NCBI GenBank assembly: GCA_039111635.1
Contig: JBCAQO010000003.1
Span: 1,860,001 to 1,924,000 of the forward strand
Direction of reading: 5' to 3'
Length of the DNA stretch: 64,000 nucleotides
Source: Heterobasidion occidentale
Taxonomy: Eukaryota > Basidiomycota > Agaricomycetes > Russulales > Bondarzewiaceae
Of this stretch, positions 22,979 to 35,186 are shown piece by piece. How positions within the stretch are numbered: position 1 is the stretch's first letter; the number at the start of each line of letters is the position of its first letter. A program made the position numbers and the translations under genes. The notes under the pieces are model-generated. The model worked only from the letters and a program-made list of their open reading frames with translations. It ran no database searches and had not been told where the DNA came from.

Positions 22979-24708
22979 ATGCATGCCCGTCGTCGCTCTT
23001 CGTCTCTTCCTCCAAATGATGCGCCATATCAACCCATACCCCAGGAGGTGTACTCCCAAGACTTCACCCATGTCATACCGTCCACCGTCCTGGAAACAGA
23101 GCTAGACGTCGAAGAGGCCGAGGGCGCCGTTCTCTCCGATCCCATCTTGCCGCACCCAGTGGACAACCAGATCAGATGGATCCACTTCGTGCTAGGGTGC
23201 GCTGTTCTGCTGCCATGGAACGGTATGGCTCTCGTTGTTGAGCCAATCTGCAAGTTGCTGACCTCCCTCGCAATGTACGTGCGGCAGTGATGATCACGGC
23301 GACGCCGTACTTTTTGTCGCGACTGGAGGGCTCCCCGATGCGGAGCGCCTTCAGCTCCTATCTCTCCACCTCCTTTACGTTCGCCAACTTTTTCTTTCTC
23401 GCGCACGCAACTGCGACTTCGAAGAAGGTGCGCATCCCTTCAAACCCCATCCCCCACATCGATACATTCCTCGCATGGCAGGCATCCTCCTCAAGACAAA
23501 TCCAATGGGCGACCCTCACCCTCACCATTCTCACACTCCTCCTCACCCTAAGCACATACGTGACGCTGCCCCCTTCCCTCTTCTTCCCCTTCGTGATCGT
23601 CAACGCAATCGCGCAGGCGGGCGCAGGGTCCTACCTGCAGACCTCCGTCGTCGCCATCGCGTCGCTGTTCGGCCCCGCGACGATGCAGGCCGTCATGTCC
23701 GGCCAAGCCGCCGTCGCGATCGTCGTGTCCTCCGTGCAGGTCATCAGCGCGAGCGCCTCGTTGCGCACGTCCTCCGCGCCCGCAGCCGCGATCGCAGGCA
23801 ACGGAGACACGGAGGCGCGCTCCGCGTTCATCTTCTTCGCGCTCTCCACGGTGTTTCTCGTCGCCACCGCGGGCGCGAACGTGTGGCTGACGCGCATGCC
23901 GGCGTTCAGGGCCATCGTCGCGCCCGCCGCGGGCGACGAGCCGCACTACGCGCGCGCGCGCAGCTTGTCGGTCGACCTGTCTGAGCGGCGTCCGCTTTTC
24001 CGACGCTGCCGATCTGAGTGCCTCTGGCGTGCACGAGCACGTACATATCGGTGACAAGAAGAGCAGGATCCTGCGAATCGCGAAGAAGAATGTGCTGTAT
24101 GAGCTCGCGGTCGCCTACGTATTCGTGATCACCCTGGTAAGCACTCCGAGGTTCTATGTTATACAATGCGTTGCTGATCGTTAGGAACGCGATGTCAGTC
24201 GGTCTTTCCGCCTTTGACGATCTCCGTGCAGCCGACAAACCCGAACACGTCGCCGCTGATCTTCAGCTCCATCCACTTCCTCGTCTTCAGCAGCGGCGAC
24301 TTTCTCGGACGCCACCTCTGCTCCTACCCGCGTCTGCTCATCTGGTCCGCGAAGCGGCTCGGCATGCTCTCGCTCCTCCGCACGCTTTTCATCCCCCTCT
24401 TCCTGGCGTGCAACATCCAGCGGGACCCCGGTACGCCTGTGGGCGCATCCACGCCACTCATAGGCTCCGATGTGCTGTTCATGTTGATTCTGCTCGTGTT
24501 TGGGGTGTCGAACGGGTACGTGTCGAGCCTGTGCATGATGTCCGCGGGCTCGCTCGAGCATAATCGTCGACTTGAGGGACGGAAGGAGGACGTGGACATC
24601 GCGGCGACGGTGGCGAGCTTTTGTTTGGTGGGAGGCCTCGTCTTGGGCAGCGTGATGAGCTTTGGGGTTCGGGCGGCGGTATGCGGATGCAATCCGTTTA
24701 CAGCGTGA
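22979..24708 (+). CDS. equilibrative nucleoside transporter (ENT/SLC29 family)
   Basis: Model: 22979-23222, 23288-23966, 24019-24136, 24199-24708; about 516 aa. Membrane segments run along the protein: FVLGCAVLLPWNVMITATPYF (the ENT hallmark PWN), TLTLTILTLLLTL, FVIVNAIAQAGAGSYLQTSV, FFALSTVFLVATAGANVWL, VAYVFVITL, HFLVFSSGDFLGR, DVLFMLILLVFGVSNGY, SFCLVGGLVLGSVM; it ends CGCNPFTA. ENTs carry nucleosides down their gradient, in fungi at the plasma or vacuolar membrane. The reading frame shifts by one near 23997 in the central loop: a 52-bp intron 23967-24018 (weak donor GTCGGT) repairs it, but uninterrupted coding sequence with a base error is equally plausible. Confidence 0.9.
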
Positions 24709-24995
24709 CGGAAGCGGACAGAAAGGCGGTCAGGCGGTTGGAATGAAATGCTCTCAAGATTGTAGGACGACTTGTGCTGGACTGACGCATATTCTACTCA
24801 ATGATAATGCTATTATCTCGTGACAGGTATCCTTCCTGCATTGACTGCGATAAGTAATACACGTAATACATGTTCATAGATGCATGAAATACCACTGCGG
24901 GATATGTCGCGTCAATAGGTTCGCGAATTGGCGGGGAGAGCAACTGTGCAGGGAGTAATAGATTGGAGTCCCGGAGATAGGAGTCATGCGGGCGG

Positions 24996-27711
<2,716 letters not shown>

Positions 27712-28008
27712 GGAAGCACGATTAAGGGAGAAGTATGTGCGGGATGCAAACAAATGTAGCATGAAAGGTGTAGTGAATTTGGCCGATGGCCTGCAGACGA
27801 TCTGTATGATTAGCATGCATAGGATGTATTCAGGAATGGAACGTTCGATTGCTCCGGATTTGAAGATAATATCTGGAAGTACAAGGCTTCCAATAGCAGC
27901 CCCTTCAGGCATAGCTGACTCCGCTTGATGTGAAGAACAAGGGAGCACGAATGTCCACAAAGAAATAAAATCTCGATATATATCCAAGAAAGTACGGTTG
28001 ACGATTCT

Positions 28009-29770
28009 CTATACGCCCTGATCAACCATAATTCTTGGCGTCTTGTGCCCTGCCACGGCCCGCCACAGCACTCTCAGTGCGAGCGCGACCTCGCCCCGCC
28101 GGACCCCCGATTTCCTCCAGAGCGACCTGATCACGGCCAGCACACAGAGGATGAACGACAAGTCCAAAAACAGCCGGCGCACGACGATCAGCGTCGGCGA
28201 GCGGTGCTCGTGGTCCGCCAGGAACGACACGAGCTGCTGGCCGCGCGCCACGACGCGCACGAGGGCCTTGAGCACGTACGACCACAGGCCCATCTCGTCG
28301 AGGTTCCAGCTCGACCCGCCGAACGCGCGCGGGCGCGTGCTGAGCCACGTTGGCGAAGCGCTCGCGGCGCCTGGGGAGCGCGCGGCGTATCCGCCCCACA
28401 CGTCCTTTGGGTGCGATTCGAGGGTCTCGATGCGCTCCGTCAGGGCCGCGAGGTGGGCCTGCACACTCTCGACGGCGCGCTCGAGCGCGATGCGGGAGGC
28501 GGGGCGGACGGGGAAGCTGTGTTGCCGCGCGGCAAGAGGCGCGGTGGTGGCGCGGTATGTCGTGGGCTGATTCGAGTACGCGTGGTGTGAGTGTTGCTGC
28601 GGAGATGTGAGTTCGCGCGAATATTGGTCGCCGTAGGAAGTCGTGGTCTGTGGACGGTATGACGAGGAGGGGACGGAGGGCGTTGAGGGGCCCGCGAAGG
28701 CGGACGGGGTTTCGAAGCCTGGATGGGGTTGGGTGGCGGGAACGGGTATCGTGGGAGGCGTCATCATCATAGAGCCAGCCATAGGCGTGCGGTATCGATG
28801 GGAGGAGAGGGATGATTGCGGGCGGTTCACTTGGCTGTGGTGATCATGTGCGGAAGGTGCAGGGGCGCCGTCGCGAGCTTCGTCATCAGAGGTTTCTTCA
28901 TCAGAGGTCGTTTCAGCAGGGTAGGGCTGGCGTTGGAAGGCTTGTGGATTTGTCGTGTTGTTCTGCAGGTGTGGCGGCAGGGGTCCAGAGCGGTAAATCG
29001 AGACTAACGGTCGTTGTTCTGGCTCCTCGGAGCCTGAAGAATCGGAACCACGGGACAATGACCCTGTACCGTTTAGAGTCAGCGCTAACGCATTTGTGGA
29101 GAGAGATGATGCAGACGTACTGCTCATCATGATGTTGGACGGATCCCCCTCATATGACTCAAGCTCCCGCACAAGATCGCGTGCTACAGTCTTGTCCGAG
29201 TATTTGCGCAGAACCTGCGAGAGACAAACGTAAGAAAGACACGCGTTACGGCATCGTTGCGTTGATTCAGCAAACCTTGAGCAAGGCATCTACATACAAC
29301 CATTTTGCCTCGTATGGGTCCAAGTCCTTGTGCTTCGCCCAAGCATCCCTGCTCGTCAAGGGAACATGTGATATCAGTCAGCTCCCCAGCAACGAAAAAG
29401 CAGGCTCAGGACAAAAGGAGGCATCAGACACCTACCACTTCGCTTTGCCCAGCATGTCCCATATGCCTGGACGAGGCGCCTTGACGTTCCCCACAGTGGC
29501 TGTTGTAACGCCGAGCAAACATGCACAGAGGTCAAGGACTGCCAAATGGGAACATGCTTCAAGCCTAAAAAGCACCTTGCTTGTAAAGACTGCGGTGTGT
29601 TATTGCACATCTCAGTCCAACAACATCAGAGTAAGCCGGGATACATTCGCGCACCTGTACATCATCAGTTTCTCCTCATAATCCGTCTGAATGGGTCCCG
29701 TCTTCGGCAAGCTCTGAATGATTTCCACAGCCCGATCGAACTGGGCATCTATTAGTTCGTGCGCGTCCAT
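28009..29770 (-). CDS. acyl-CoA-binding domain protein with C-terminal membrane segment
   Basis: Exons 29770-29655, 29589-29576, 29499-29436, 29348-29276, 29214-28009; 490 aa. Residues 1 to about 100 form an ACBP domain: FDRAVEIIQSLPKTGPIQ, the ligand-binding YSLYKQATVG, DMLGKAKWDAWAKHKDL. A long disordered Ser/Pro-rich region follows, then a predicted coiled coil near 330-350 (ALERAVESVQAHLAALTERI) and a hydrophobic segment near residue 440 (LDLSFILCVLAVIRSLW). ACBP head, coiled coil and a near-C-terminal membrane helix resemble ACBD5-like proteins of peroxisomes and ER contact sites; the location is inference. Exon 2 has only 14 nt and carries the core of the acyl-CoA site. Confidence 0.9.
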
Positions 29771-31065
29771 GGTTTAACTGGGAAGTAATTGGAGGGAAGA
29801 GTGGGTGCTCTGTGAATGTAACAGGGCTACCACCTGGATGACGAACGCTTGCAAAGTTCAGGAAGGTATAAATGATTGTTAGGAGGGTGTAATTGCACGT
29901 GCCTGCCGGATTCGGGAGTGGGCGACAATCCGTAGGCGGTTTCCGTCTAGATCAGTGTCCAAAACGGTACAGCAAGGTGCGGCTGCTCATTTGCCAAAAT
30001 GTCGGTTCGAATAGGGTCAGTTTATCTGGAAGCCCTCTCCAGCTGAGAGTCTAGATATCAATGATATTTTCAAAGCCAATGATGTTCATTGGTGTCAAGT
30101 TTTACTGCTTCAATGGCAGATACAGAGGTCGAGTCAATGACTACCTTGGCGTCGAAGCGTGCGCTCACATGCGGGTAGATGTTGGCCCAACGAATGGTCA
30201 ATTGGTGTGCCGATCACTAACATCGCGAGAATGCTACAAAGCACCGAAGCTGTGCTCCAGTCCCGGTAGGTATGATAATGGCTTTAGTCCTGCAGAAGTC
30301 GGGTCAGTGTCCCTTAGGCGCTCAGGCGCGTTCGTTTCTAACAAGCACAAGTTCCTCTGCGCACTGTTCAGACTCTCGAAGAATGTGGCCATGTAGTTCA
30401 AACACACGTCCCAGCTTCACAAGCTGCATAGCACATATCTTGAATCGTGACTCTTCCTTCGTTCCTTCGTACGTTACGCCTAGAGGTTCCCTGATTCCGC
30501 TACCGCCACTGCATTGATGCGATGGCTGAACGTACAATGGCTTTCCAGGACGGATGGACTGGCATTCCTCTCTACAAGTTTCATGCTAGCGGGTTCCCTG
30601 CACAACAGCACACTCAAAGTAAGGGGCCGACATACTACGAGATCCAACGCCAATGCGCACTAGGCGGTTAGCACTATGATCCACGATGTCCCGTTGTTGA
30701 TGCCTTCTATAAGCACTATAGAGTCAGTTGCTGTCAGTTGCCTGTCATGTCGATAGCAAGTGCAGCATCATTGTGTCGGATGGCCTGTGGAAGAGCAAGT
30801 GATACGACTGCTCTGGCGGTGATGGTTGCAGTCAAACCTTTTATACTAGTCCTTTCTGGCGCCCATCCACTTCAAGCAGAGGCTACCCCTAGTCAAGGCT
30901 GCTGTGCCCTTACAGCCGTACGAGAATAGACGGGAACTAGGGTCCAGTCATGTTGAGGTATACGGCTTGGCTAGATACGCGTCCTCACACCAGGTGATCC
31001 ACGACCCGTCTCCGATGCCATTGCTATCCATGAAGAACATGGCGAAATCTGTGTGGTAAGAGGAT
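29771..31065. other. no supported gene; possible relic coding fragments
   Basis: No model can be built. Protein-like minus-strand pieces occur at about 30515-30322 (EPLGVTYEGTKEES ... FELHGHILRESEQ) and 30210-30070 (RWANIYPHVSARFDAK), separated by stops. A minus-strand TATAAAAGG is at 30845-30837, upstream of them. These could be exons of an unrecognised gene or a decayed one. Confidence 0.35.
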
Positions 31066-31485
31066 TCACGGTGTATGCGAGCTTCCCTGCATCCACGAAT
31101 ACTTCAAGGCTCCCCGTATTCGCTCCTCCCGTTGACTGACTGCCTTGCCTATCGCGACAATGATTAGTGTCAGTAAGAGGGACAAGGGTAGATGCGAACA
31201 AAAAAAGTGGTGGCCGGGCAGTTGCGACTCACCTCGCCATATCAGCCTCCCCCATGCTTTGCCATGCGAGCCCTCTTTCTTGAGTGAAGCCCTCGTCACC
31301 TGCCAATAGCTGCCGGCAATTCCCTTTGGCCCCCACCGTGTCTGATGAACTTTCTGGCCCACCCCGTCATTTGGATACCGTGAGAGCACCTGGAAAAGGT
31401 TCCCTGGCCGTGATGAAAGACTGGATGGAAGCTGAGACGGGAGCAGGCGCTGAAGAGCCTTTGAAATGGAGGCTGTTCGCGACAT
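31066..31485 (-). CDS. mitochondrial small-subunit ribosomal protein mS34-like
   Basis: Two exons, 31485-31233 and 31148-31066, join in phase to give 111 aa. The sequence has the features of fungal mS34/MRP-S34 proteins: an N-terminal basic helix (SISKALQRLLPSQLPS), then VLSRYPNDGVGQKVHQTRWG, SYWQVTRASLKKEGSHGKAW, WRGKAVSQREERIRGALKYS. The last block requires the acceptor at 31149-31150 (GATAG), not the CAAG four bases later, which would shift the frame. The protein would act in mitochondrial translation. Its start codon is 88 bp from the divergent GatC-like gene, another mitochondrial translation factor. Confidence 0.75.
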   Translation of the reverse strand: MSRTASISKALQRLLPSQLPSSLSSRPGNLFQVLSRYPNDGVGQKVHQTRWGPKGIAGSYWQVTRASLKKEGSHGKAWGRLIWRGESQLPGHHFFCSHLPLSLLLTLIIVAIGKAVSQREERIRGALKYSWMQGSSHTP

Positions 31486-31573
31486 GGCGGCTGTTGCAGG
31501 TTGTTGCTGCAGGACAGCGTGCAGAGAAATCGAAATTGGCGTGTTCAGACTCCGACACCTCTTCGACACGGTC

Positions 31574-32072
31574 ATGCAGGCAGCACGCTTCACTCTGCGA
31601 CGAAGCAGCATCCCTCTCCAACGCTGTCCTCGTCGTCCCATCTCATCCTCGACTGCTGTAGAGACAGATGACTGCGCTATTCCCGTGCGGCCAACGTGGT
31701 CGGTCCACGAACTATTATCTTCTTATGCCAAACCTACTGTCTCTCCCGCCACTTGCTCATCTTCACCGCCTCTCGGCTCTGACACCCCCGGATGAAGTGT
31801 CCCAAGAGCGCCGGACGCTGACGTTGGAACTGGAGGAACTGATTAAGCTGGTCGAGGCTGTGAGGACTGCAAACTTCGGCGGTTCCGATACTCCAAGGGA
31901 CGAGACTGGCATCCCTGACGGACGTATTTGGCCGGAAAACATGGGTATCGATATGCAGATCCGGCAGGAACTTCAGGAGGAATCTAGTGATGGACGTCGA
32001 CTCTTAGCACATGCTGCAAGGACGGAGCGTGGCTTATATCTGGTGGAGAATGACAGAAGCAACATGAAGTGA
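31574..32072 (+). CDS. GatC-like subunit of glutamyl-tRNA(Gln) amidotransferase, frame break inside
   Basis: Reading from MQAARFTLRRSSIPLQR, a mitochondrial-presequence-like start, the frame runs through RPTWSVHELLSSYAKPTVSP to about 31755; the family continuation LAHLHRLSALTPPDE, LELEELIKLVEAVRTANF and RRLLAHAARTERGLYLVE is in the frame one base on, to the stop at 32072. GatC stabilises the complex that converts Glu-tRNA(Gln) to Gln-tRNA(Gln) in mitochondria. No intron with usable splice signals bridges the switch: one extra base (or two missing) near 31755 is needed. Either the sequence has an error or the gene is damaged. The assignment to GatC is by motif pattern (WS.xELL, xxLxxLSAL, LxxLVxxV), about 160 aa. 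Confidence 0.65.
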
Positions 32073-32818
32073 GGGTGCATCTGTTCCAATCATTTTTCAG
32101 TGCGATTGAAACTCGTACCAGACCATCATAGTTCGCGGATGTGTAGCATGGAACGTGGATATTGGCGTGCATTACACTACCCTTACAGTGGACGCTGGCA
32201 CGCATACTCCCTCATACCAAATCTCATTTGTCTGTCGGCGGCAATAAATCCGATGCACGTGCACATCCTTTCCCAGACCATTTGCCGAGCATCGCGTTGG
32301 CGACGGTATTTCTTTGTTCAAGGTCTCTTCCCCGTATTTGCTCGAAGATAACGATGCCCCAGGGTGCTTCACGTGTATGTTACAGGTGACGAGCTGCCTT
32401 CGACGGGGACGCGTTTGAGACAGTGCCAAGACCATCGCGGGGCTACATGATAAGAGAGTCTTCCATCTGCTCTCCGTTGATCATACTCCGTTGAGCATGC
32501 GGACTCCGATTGATGAACATCTGGAGAGCTTGATTGTGAACACTCTTCGAGTGCCAGCAACCATGCGCCCTCATGCGCCTCGCTTGTCTTAGCCTAGTTT
32601 GGTCGGATCCATGCTTCAACAAGTTCTTCCGAGCGACTCATCGTGTGCTCCAGTGGTCCGGTTGATTCTCATACTTCTGGATTGAGCATGCGCTGCTTCT
32701 TGGCTCGGACGCCGTCAACGTTGTATAAAAGCCCTCCCAACGCAACCCGGATCTTCAGCAAGCTCTACCCAGCTCCTGCTGAACCTTCCCTGACTTCACT
32801 CGGACTTGTCATTTAATC
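32073..32818. other. intergenic, upstream of the metalloprotease gene
   Basis: Short frames only, no recognisable coding sequence. The right end contains the metalloprotease promoter with a clear TATA box. Confidence 0.45.
32724..32730 (+). promoter_or_regulatory. TATA box of the metalloprotease gene
   Basis: TATAAAA (followed by G) lies 89-95 bp before the ATG at 32819, a typical distance for a strongly regulated fungal gene. A CT-rich stretch lies between it and the start codon. Confidence 0.7.
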
Positions 32819-33923
32819 ATGCTCTTCTCCAGTGCTGTTGCTTTCCTCCTGGGCTCTACCTTTGCCCTCGCAGGTCCACTCGCGTCTAACAAGACCATCA
32901 CCCGTTGCGGTACCTTCATCAGCGACGATGCTCTCATTGCCGCTGAGGCCCATTTCGCCAAGCACAAAGTTGTGTCCTCCCTTTCCGCCAACGCTGCCTC
33001 CTTCAGCATTCCCGTGTACTTCCACGTCATCAGCAAGGACAGCACCGCCAGCGGTGGAAATATCCCGTGAGTATATTTCACCTCCACCTTCGTTGTCCGT
33101 TTATTGACCGAAACGTCCCTGCAGTGACTCCCAGATCACCAATCAGATCTCTGTTTTGAACTCGGATTACTCCGGCAGCGGTCTTACATTCTCGCTTGCT
33201 GCCACGACCCGCACGGTCAACTCCGATTGGTTCAACAATGCCGGTCCCGACACCTCGCAGCAGGATGCCATGAAGAAGGCTCTTCGCACAGGTGGCGCGA
33301 CTGCGCTCAACCTGTACTCGGTCGGGTAAGCACACAGCATATGTTCCCCTGCTCGACAGGCAACTTGACGCGTCGTGTTTTAGTTTCACCTCGGGTGACT
33401 CTGCAGGTCTTCTCGGATACTCCACCTTCCCCTCCGACTACTCCAGCGCGCCGACCGACGACGGTGTTGTGTTCCTCTTCTCCTCTGTCCCCGGCGGCAG
33501 CACCACGAACTACAACGAGGGCAGGGTAAGGCATTTGCAGCTTTTCCAAACTCTAGGGCTTGGCTGACGGTATCCCTTCTCTAGACCGTTACCCACGAGG
33601 TCGGTCACTGGGTTGGTCTCTACCACACTTTCCAGGGCGGTTGCTCCGGCTCTGGTGACAGCGTCAGCGACACTCCCGCTGAGGCTTCCCCCGCCTCTGG
33701 ATGCCCCACCGGCCGCGACACATGCTCCAGCAGCGGTGTTGACCCCATCCACAACTACATGGACTACTCTTACGACAGCTGCATGAACCAGTTCACCGCT
33801 GGTACGTCGATCCGTGACCACTCATACCCAGGAAATGTCAAACTCATCTATGGTCCATCTCTCACAGGCCAATTCACCCGTCTCCAGGGCCAGATCTCCA
33901 CCTACCGTGGCATCAGCGTCTAA
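32819..33923 (+). CDS. secreted zinc metalloprotease, M43 (pappalysin-like)
   Basis: Exons 32819-33066, 33125-33325, 33384-33525, 33585-33801, 33868-33923; 287 aa. A hydrophobic signal peptide ([18 protein letters not shown]) is followed by a propeptide region and a catalytic domain with the zinc site [11 protein letters not shown] (first His about residue 201) and the Met-turn region [18 protein letters not shown] and [10 protein letters not shown] match fungal M43B proteases. Cysteines are placed for disulphides in the catalytic half. The enzyme would degrade extracellular protein. Coding sequence is rich in preferred C-ending codons and the gene has a strong TATA box, both suggesting high, regulated expression. 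Confidence 0.95.
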
Positions 33924-34254
33924 AAGTCGAGCTTCAGACTCAGCGCCCAGTACTCTGTGCCGTGCTCATGTAGTATTAGTCCATCTACAGAGTTGGACAA
34001 CCACATTTCACGATCATCTGTACTCATGTAGGCTATGCATTGAATTTAACTGGATTCTAAGGCAAATCGAGCAAATGCTTTGAGAGTGCTCCGTGCTATG
34101 ACAAGTTCCTAGTTCTTTGGCATATATCTATATGTCGAGACTAGAACAAGACATGAGCCTCGTCACTCAAGGGATCAAGCTAGCGCTTCGGCTAAGGAGA
34201 AGAAAACAATTGCAATAGAATTACAGACGATGTAGATGAAGATCACTAAACAAG
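33924..34254. other. convergent intergenic stretch
   Basis: 331 bp between the stop codons of the metalloprotease and dUTPase genes. Nothing beyond expected 3' UTR sequence is visible. Confidence 0.45.
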
Positions 34255-34998
34255 TCAAGCAATAAGCGCTTTGTGACCACCGGTGGAACCAAAACCTCCC
34301 TCGCCACGGGCTGTTGCATCAAGGTCCTACACGAGGGTTAGCTGCAAGCAGCGTGCTAATCAAGCGAGAGAGGGACTTACCTCAACTTCAAGGACGTCTG
34401 GCGTAATAATTCGCTCGATAATGAGTTGAGCCACGCGGTCCCCTTCTTCGACTATTTGGAAGCGGCAAGAGCATGTGAACACGGGTGAGCCTGATCAAAG
34501 CGTGAGGGCAAGACAGACCTGTAAAGTCTTGATCGGAGAGGTTGAACAGAAGGACGAAGACGATGCCACGGTAATCAGCGTCTATGACACCCGCACCGGT
34601 GTCAATCATGAATTTGGATGCTAGGAAAGCTGTAAGACAGAGTTGAAGTGGTTTATGTGGCAAAATCGCGCACCTAACCCGCTACGAGGTGCGACGCGTC
34701 CGTAGGTTCCCGCGGGTACAGCGATGGAGAGTTGCGTGTCGACAAGAGCCTTGCCACGCGCTGGTATGATTTTCTTCTCGGCACTGAACAATGACAACGC
34801 GTCAATAGGGACAGCAGAGAGGCATAGCCCCAACGCGTACCTGTACAAGTCATAGCCAGCAGCGAGGGCAGACCCACGCGTTGGCAACTTGGCCTTGTCC
34901 GAGAGGCGCTTTATGAGTAGGTTCGACGTAGCAGGAGTGTCAACATCCTCAGCGTCGACAGAATATCTACGTTTTTTTATGATTGGAGTGTTGGTCAT
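34255..34998 (-). CDS. DUT1: dUTP pyrophosphatase (dUTPase)
   Basis: Exons 34998-34841, 34783-34674, 34620-34519, 34451-34381, 34326-34255; 170 aa. All five trimeric dUTPase motifs are present in order: [40 protein letters not shown] and the C-terminal arm [11 protein letters not shown]. The enzyme hydrolyses dUTP to dUMP, keeping uracil out of DNA and feeding dTMP synthesis. A basic patch near the N-terminus (KKRRYS) may be a nuclear signal. Intron 2 splices at TTAG|GTGCGC to keep APRSGLASK in frame. Two ACGCGT elements lie 56-69 bp upstream, fitting the S-phase expression usual for this gene. Confidence 0.97.
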
Positions 34999-35053
34999 TG
35001 CTGGCTTTGTTGAAGGAGGTCAACGAGTCCGCTTTGGCCAGGCTTATATCGAG

Positions 35054-35067
35054 ACGCGTTGACGCGT
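35054..35067. promoter_or_regulatory. paired ACGCGT (MCB-like) elements between DUT1 and the SQ-rich gene
   Basis: ACGCGT at 35054-35059 and 35062-35067, separated by 2 bp, in the 188-bp promoter shared by dUTPase (minus) and the SQ-rich gene (plus). dUTPase is a typical G1/S-regulated gene and the window itself encodes an MBF-type factor. Binding is inferred, not shown. Confidence 0.6.
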
Positions 35068-35186
35068 CAACTCCGCTCGGAGTGTTCCGCCTTCACCATA
35101 CTTTAGCACTTGATCAGGACGCCCACGGCATCATTTCTCTCTTGTTTTCTGTCGTGACATCAGACCTTTCTTTATTGTCGGCCATC

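Noticed and set aside
29980..30020. tRNA B-box-like GGTTCGAA word
   Set aside because: The flanking bases do not form a T-arm and no A box or acceptor stem is present.
30200..30300. P-loop-like IIIPTGTG peptide suggesting a helicase relic
   Set aside because: The following Lys-Ser/Thr is missing, the frame is short, and no other helicase motif is nearby; kept only as a weak note on the fragment region.
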